Shown in pieces: positions 60,665 to 64,000 of a stretch of DNA of 64,000 bases. The stretch is from Streptomyces sp. NRRL S-1022 (lineage in GTDB: Bacteria > Actinomycetota > Actinomycetes > Streptomycetales > Streptomycetaceae), in assembly GCF_000720135.1 (NCBI RefSeq), contig NZ_JOIU01000009.1, positions 248,001 to 312,000 of the forward strand. Direction: 5' to 3'. Positions within the stretch are counted from its first letter, which is position 1; every line of letters begins with the position of its first letter. Below the pieces are notes generated by a model, which searched no databases, was not told where the DNA came from, and saw nothing but the letters and a program-made list of their open reading frames with translations. The position numbers and the translations under genes are program-made.

Positions 60665-60829
60665 ATGGCACGCAATGAACTCCGCCCCGTCGTCAAGCTC
60701 CGGTCCACGGCCGGAACCGGCTACACCTACGTGACCCGCAAGAACCGCCGCAACGACCCGGACCGCATGACGCTGCGCAAGTACGACCCGGCCGCCGGCC
60801 GGCACGTCGACTTCCGAGAGGAGCGCTGA
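60665..60829 (+). CDS. rpmG: Ribosomal protein L33, zinc-independent paralogue
   Basis: 54-residue L33, [20 protein letters not shown] to HVDFREER. It has no CxxC pairs, so it is the 'C-minus' form that replaces zinc-binding L33 when zinc is short. Intact, with TAAAAT 6 nt before the ATG (leaderless) and a Zur-like box over the promoter. It is divergent from the decayed rpmB-rpsN remnants, which suggests that this accessory locus has been partly lost. Confidence 0.93.
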   Translation: MARNELRPVVKLRSTAGTGYTYVTRKNRRNDPDRMTLRKYDPAAGRHVDFREER

Positions 60830-60878
60830 CCACCGCCCGCCCGCACGGTGCGCCGCGACAGGACCCGCAGTCGCGCGC

Positions 60879-60980
60879 CACTCGGTCACCCGGGTCACTC
60901 GGTCACCCGGGTCACTCGGTCACCCGGGTCACTCGGTCACCCGGGTCACTCGGTCACCCGGGTCACCCGGTTGCCCGGGT
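60879..60980 (+). repeat. 17-bp tandem repeat array
   Basis: Five perfect copies of CACTCGGTCACCCGGGT (60879-60963) and one diverged sixth copy (60964-60980). Each unit contains the palindrome ACCCGGGT. Spacers are absent, so it is not CRISPR. It lies 50 bp after rpmG. Confidence 0.9.
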
Positions 60981-61430
60981 CGACCGCGTCACGGCCCGAC
61001 AGCAGTTGCTGCCGGCGCGGGCCGGGGGGTGCCCGGGATGCGGCGTCGCTCCCGCATTCCACTCGTTTCACTCACTGACGAAATCGGTCGTCCGGCGGCT
61101 GGGTGATCTCCTCCCGGCCGGTGCCGGTGATCTCGGCCAACCCCGCCGACCGGACCGTCACCCGGACCCTGGAACATGAAGGGCGCGGTGCGCGTCTCTT
61201 CCTAGTGCGCGAGGGGTTCGACCCGGACGGCCCGGGGACATGTCCTGCCTGTTCCAGGGCAGGTGCCGGAACGGCTTCGGGTAAAGCGGACGTCAAGGTT
61301 GTAATCGCAGGACCACTCCTCGTGCACGTGCATTTGCTCACGCATCCGCACGTGAACCAAGTTATGATCCGGGTCAGTTGACCACAGCATCTATGGCCTC
61401 ACCAGCCAGTGCACCACCGGGGAGCGACCT
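60981..61430. other. Gene-free spacer between repeat array and DUF397 gene
   Basis: 450 bp without a convincing gene. ORFs here lack ribosome sites. A TATGAT hexamer at 61363-61368 may be the -10 for the DUF397 gene, with TTGCTC upstream but at poor spacing. Confidence 0.4.
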
Positions 61431-61700
61431 GTGGACCGCGACGTCGACGGCGTGTACGGGGGGTACGACGTGTACAACGGCATGGCTGCCACGCAGCTGA
61501 ACGGAGTGGCCTGGCAGAAGAGCAGGCACAGCAACTCGCAGGGTTCCTGCGTGGAGTTCGCGCGCTTGCCGGGCGGCGAGGTCGCCGTACGCAATTCCCG
61601 GTTCCCGGACGGGCCGGCGCTCGTCTACACGCGCGCGGAGATCGAGGCGATGCTCCTCGGCATCAAGGACGGCGAGTTCGACCACCTGATAACCAGCTGA
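61431..61700 (+). CDS. DUF397 family protein
   Basis: 89-residue protein with the DUF397 core WQKSRHSNSQGSCVEF ... VAVRNSRFPDGPALVYTRAEIEAMLLG. These small proteins are encoded beside XRE regulators and act with them as toxin-antitoxin-like or developmental regulatory pairs in Streptomyces. GTG 61431 follows GGGGAGCG. It is convergent with the ATPase gene, and the matching XRE gene is 0.9 kb downstream. Confidence 0.85.
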   Translation: MDRDVDGVYGGYDVYNGMAATQLNGVAWQKSRHSNSQGSCVEFARLPGGEVAVRNSRFPDGPALVYTRAEIEAMLLGIKDGEFDHLITS

Positions 61701-61811
61701 CGCGGACCGTCCGTCCGCGAGGGCCGGATGGCAACGATGTCGGAGGCACCCGCATCCGTACGTGACCAGTGGACGCGCGTAGACATCGCGCGTCCGCCGG
61801 TGCGGAACGGG

Positions 61812-62309
61812 TCAGCCGGCCGCCGGCAGCCGGAACATCGCCCAGACCACCTTGCCATCCAGCGTGCCCGCGAGCGGGTGCCAGCCCCAGCTGTCGGCGA
61901 AGGACTCGACCAGGAACAGCCCGCGGCCCGACTCGGCGGAGAAGTCGTCCGAGTCGCGCGGGACCGGCGTCTCGTGGCTGGGGTCGCGCACCCCGCACAC
62001 CAGCCGCCCGCTCCACCGCATCAGGTGCAGCCGCACGCACGGGTGGTGCGCCTCGCCCCGGCACGGAGCGGCCGGCACCGCGTGCCGCAGGGCGTTGGTC
62101 ACGAGTTCGGAGACGACGAGACAGATGTCGTCGAAGCGGTCCCCGACGTCCCACCGGTCCAGGGTGTCGCGGGTGAAGCGCCGGGCCTCGCGCACCGCCT
62201 CGAAACGGGCGGGCAGGGCGCAGGAGGCGGCATCGGACACGGCCGCGGGATCCAGCGGCGGAAGGCCCTGCCGTAACGGCTTGAGCATGGTCGATCCATT
62301 CGTCCCCAT
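61812..62309 (-). CDS. RsbW-like serine protein kinase / ATP-binding regulator
   Basis: 165-residue GHKL-ATPase of the HATPase_c_2 type with N box DDICLVVSELVTNALRHA and G-type motif GRGLFLVESFADSWGW. ATG 62309 has GGGAG 8 nt upstream; a GTG at 62318 is too close to it. In Streptomyces such ATPases are encoded between DUF397 and XRE genes, as here, and probably modulate the regulator. Divergent from the XRE gene. Confidence 0.87.
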   Translation of the reverse strand: MGTNGSTMLKPLRQGLPPLDPAAVSDAASCALPARFEAVREARRFTRDTLDRWDVGDRFDDICLVVSELVTNALRHAVPAAPCRGEAHHPCVRLHLMRWSGRLVCGVRDPSHETPVPRDSDDFSAESGRGLFLVESFADSWGWHPLAGTLDGKVVWAMFRLPAAG

Positions 62310-62617
62310 GCGAGGCACTCCCGGGAATTCGCGGTCGTTGCGATGCAGCGGTGGCGCTGCACCATGGTTTCGGATGCGCAGAGCAGATGCAAGGGCAGAT
62401 GCACGTGCACGCGACCGAAATGGCCCTGCCCGTACCGCTTCTTGGCCATTTTTTCTGCCATCTTCACGTCGATCCCGCCAGAGGTCCGGACCTCTTGCCG
62501 ATCGGAGCCCGGCAGAAACGGCCGAGCTCTTTCCGTTTCCGTAACCGGGCGAGTACTGCTCGGAGTGTTTTAGTGGCAGACTTCGGCCCCTGAAGACGGT
62601 TGGGGAGGCTGGCGAAC
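62310..62617. promoter_or_regulatory. Divergent promoter region, ATPase / XRE gene, with palindromes
   Basis: 308 bp. Contains a 7-bp hairpin TGCAGCG-GTGG-CGCTGCA (62344-62361) and a perfect 16-bp palindrome AGAGGTCC/GGACCTCT at 62480-62495, about 130 bp before the XRE start. A plausible operator for the XRE regulator. Confidence 0.5.
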
Positions 62618-63478
62618 GTGAGCGCGGGAGAGCCCGGATCGGTGGTGCGGCGGATGCTGCTCGGCTCGCAACTCAGGCGACTGCGTGAAACACGGGGGAT
62701 CACGCGGGAGAAGGCCGGATACTCGATCCGCGCCTCCGAGTCGAAGATCAGCCGGATGGAGCTGGGCCGGGTGAGCTTCAAGACGAGAGACGTCGAAGAC
62801 CTGCTGACGCTCTACGGCATCACCGACGAGGCGGAGCGCGAGTCGCTGCTCTCCCTCGCCCGTGAGGCCAACGTGGCGGGCTGGTGGCACAGTTACACCG
62901 ATGTCCTGCCCAGCTGGTTCCCCACCTACGTGGGCCTGGAGGGCGCCGCCTCGCTGATCCGCGCCTACGAGGTGCAGTTCGTGCACGGCCTGCTGCAGAC
63001 CGCCGACTACGCCCGCGCGGTGGTCCGGCGCGGCATGAAGGGCGCGAGCGCCGCCGACGTCGAACGCCGGGTCGCCCTGCGCCTGGAGCGGCAGAAGCAC
63101 CTGCTCGCCGACAACGCCCCCGAGTTCCACATCGTCCTGGACGAGGCCGCCCTGCGCCGTCCCTACGGCGACCGCGAGGTGATGCGCGGCCAGTTCCAGC
63201 ACCTGATCGACATCTCCGAGCGGCCCAACGTGCGCCTGCAGGTCATGCCGTTCAGCTTCGGCGGGCACTCCGGCGAGAGCGGCGCCTTCACCATCCTCAG
63301 CTTCCCCGAGTCCGATCTGTCCGACGTGGTCTACCTGGAGCAGCTGACCAGCGCCCTCTACCTGGACAAACGGGAGGACGTCGCCCAGTACGAGCAGGCC
63401 CTGAAGGAACTCCAGCAGGACAGCCCCGGGCCCGACGAGAGCCGGGACCTGCTGCGGGGTCTGCTGCAACTGTCCTGA
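62618..63478 (+). CDS. XRE-family regulator with DUF5753 domain
   Basis: 286-residue regulator: N-terminal helix-turn-helix (about 15-75) with LRRLRETRGITREKAGYSIR and SESKISRMELGR, then the large DUF5753 domain with WWHSYTDVLPSWFPTYVGLEGAA and YEVQFVHGLLQTADYARAV. This is the WhiJ/AbaA-like regulator type paired with DUF397 proteins. GTG 62618 follows GGGGAGG 9 nt upstream. It is followed by the aldehyde dehydrogenase gene across a short palindromic region. Confidence 0.88.
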   Translation: MSAGEPGSVVRRMLLGSQLRRLRETRGITREKAGYSIRASESKISRMELGRVSFKTRDVEDLLTLYGITDEAERESLLSLAREANVAGWWHSYTDVLPSWFPTYVGLEGAASLIRAYEVQFVHGLLQTADYARAVVRRGMKGASAADVERRVALRLERQKHLLADNAPEFHIVLDEAALRRPYGDREVMRGQFQHLIDISERPNVRLQVMPFSFGGHSGESGAFTILSFPESDLSDVVYLEQLTSALYLDKREDVAQYEQALKELQQDSPGPDESRDLLRGLLQLS

Positions 63479-63495
63479 CCGGCCCCAACTCCCTT

Positions 63496-63507
63496 TACTT
63501 GCAAGTA
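63496..63507 (+). promoter_or_regulatory. Perfect palindrome TACTTGCAAGTA upstream of aldehyde dehydrogenase
   Basis: Twelve-base symmetric sequence 18 bp after the XRE stop and 58 bp before the next ATG. Likely a regulator-binding site, possibly for the XRE protein; no known consensus is claimed. Confidence 0.5.
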
Positions 63508-63565
63508 GGATGACGCTCGCTCAGGCATGCACGGATCTGGTGTCCGCTAGCGATTGAGGGATCAC

Positions 63566-64000
63566 ATGTCGTCCTACTTCACCGACCTGGCCCAGCAGTA
63601 CATCGACGGCGAGTGGCGCCCGGGCACCGGCTCCTGGGACGTCATCGACTTCAACCCCTACGACGACGAGAAGCTGGCCTCGATCACGGTGGCCACGGTC
63701 GACGAGGTGGACGAGGCCTACCAGGCCGCCGCGCGTGCCCAGAAGAAGTGGGCCGAGACCAACCCCTACGCCCGGCGTGCGGTGTTCGAGCGGGCCCTGC
63801 GGCTGATAGAGGACCGCGAGCAGGAGATAGCCGACCTGATCATCGCCGAACTCGGCGGCACGCGCGTGAAGGCCGGTTTCGAACTGCACCTCGCCAAGGA
63901 GTTCCTGCGTGAGGCGGTCCACCTCGCGCTGCGCCCCGAGGGCAGGATCCTGCCCTCCCCGACCGAGGGCAAGGAGAACCGGGTCTACCGGGTGCCGGTC
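63566..64000 (+). CDS. NAD(P)+-dependent aldehyde dehydrogenase (N-terminal part)
   Basis: First 145 residues of an aldehyde dehydrogenase oxidising an aldehyde to the acid with NAD(P). Starts MSSYFTDLAQQYIDGEWRPG, with the family's N-terminal arm, then the Rossmann start (VDEAYQAAARAQKKWAETNP ... RRAVFERALRLIEDREQEIADLI). The catalytic Cys region lies beyond the window end. ATG follows GAGGG 8 nt upstream. Confidence 0.9.
   Translation, partial: MSSYFTDLAQQYIDGEWRPGTGSWDVIDFNPYDDEKLASITVATVDEVDEAYQAAARAQKKWAETNPYARRAVFERALRLIEDREQEIADLIIAELGGTRVKAGFELHLAKEFLREAVHLALRPEGRILPSPTEGKENRVYRVPV

Noticed and set aside
60879..60980. Possible CRISPR array
   Set aside because: Units follow each other directly with no spacers, and no cas genes are nearby.

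Overview
The window is high-GC actinobacterial DNA, almost certainly from a Streptomyces chromosome core. Evidence: very strong G/C bias at third codon positions, many GTG starts, a WhiB-like protein matching WblA, the developmental anti-anti-sigma factor BldG, a lysine-tailed TopA started by TTG, an accessory zinc-independent L33, and a DUF397/XRE/ATPase regulatory trio. No phage, IS element, CRISPR array or biosynthetic cluster was seen. The species cannot be named from the sequence.

Layout. 1-21 kb: truncated class A penicillin-binding protein, wblA, a tandem ArsA/GET3-type ATPase pair, DUF4177 and RidA proteins, NUDIX, metallo-beta-lactamase-fold hydrolase, a nucleotidyltransferase, crp, nth, a CoA-pyrophosphatase-like NUDIX, a MarP-like membrane protease, an epoxide-hydrolase-like enzyme, a DUF1469 membrane protein, nhaA, acsA, a SulP-carbonic anhydrase fusion and a deacetylase-like lipoprotein. 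21-34 kb: a CooC-like ATPase, a degenerate Fic protein, a HAD phosphatase, a 6C small RNA, the Ssd/Tad pilus locus, a DECH helicase with a DUF1998-type cysteine cluster, and bldG with its ATPase partner. 34-50 kb: proton-pumping pyrophosphatase, a lipoprotein, a methyltransferase, topA, a membrane-thymidylate kinase fusion, a DNA polymerase III delta'-like gene, a secreted tripeptidyl aminopeptidase and tRNA-Thr(CGT). 50-64 kb: a glycosyltransferase, an AfsR-like regulator, a stand-alone family A polymerase, a Clp_N/HTH protein, DUF2786, two lipoproteins, a decayed rpmB-rpsN pair opposite intact rpmG with a Zur-like box, a 17-bp tandem repeat, DUF397/ATPase/XRE genes and the start of an aldehyde dehydrogenase.

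From the penicillin-binding protein to the delta' gene, gene order follows the Mycobacterium tuberculosis block ponA2-whiB4-...-crp-nth-...-marP-ephE-...-acs-...-ssd-tad-...-helicase-...-topA-...-Rv3644c, with Streptomyces-specific additions. Themes are envelope biogenesis and development (PBP, WblA, BldG, Ssd/Tad), nutrient and redox signalling (Crp, AcsA, WblA) and DNA maintenance (Nth, helicase, TopA, Tmk, delta', PolA-like).

Notable signals are many apparently leaderless genes with a -10 hexamer 6-7 nt before the start codon, a Crp-type site in front of crp, a DasR-like site in front of acsA, paired operators over the Clp_N/HTH promoter, the 6C RNA, a collagen-like tail on a Tad-locus protein, and the decaying ribosomal-protein locus. 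All functions are inferred by reading the sequence and from recalled family knowledge; no searches were run.
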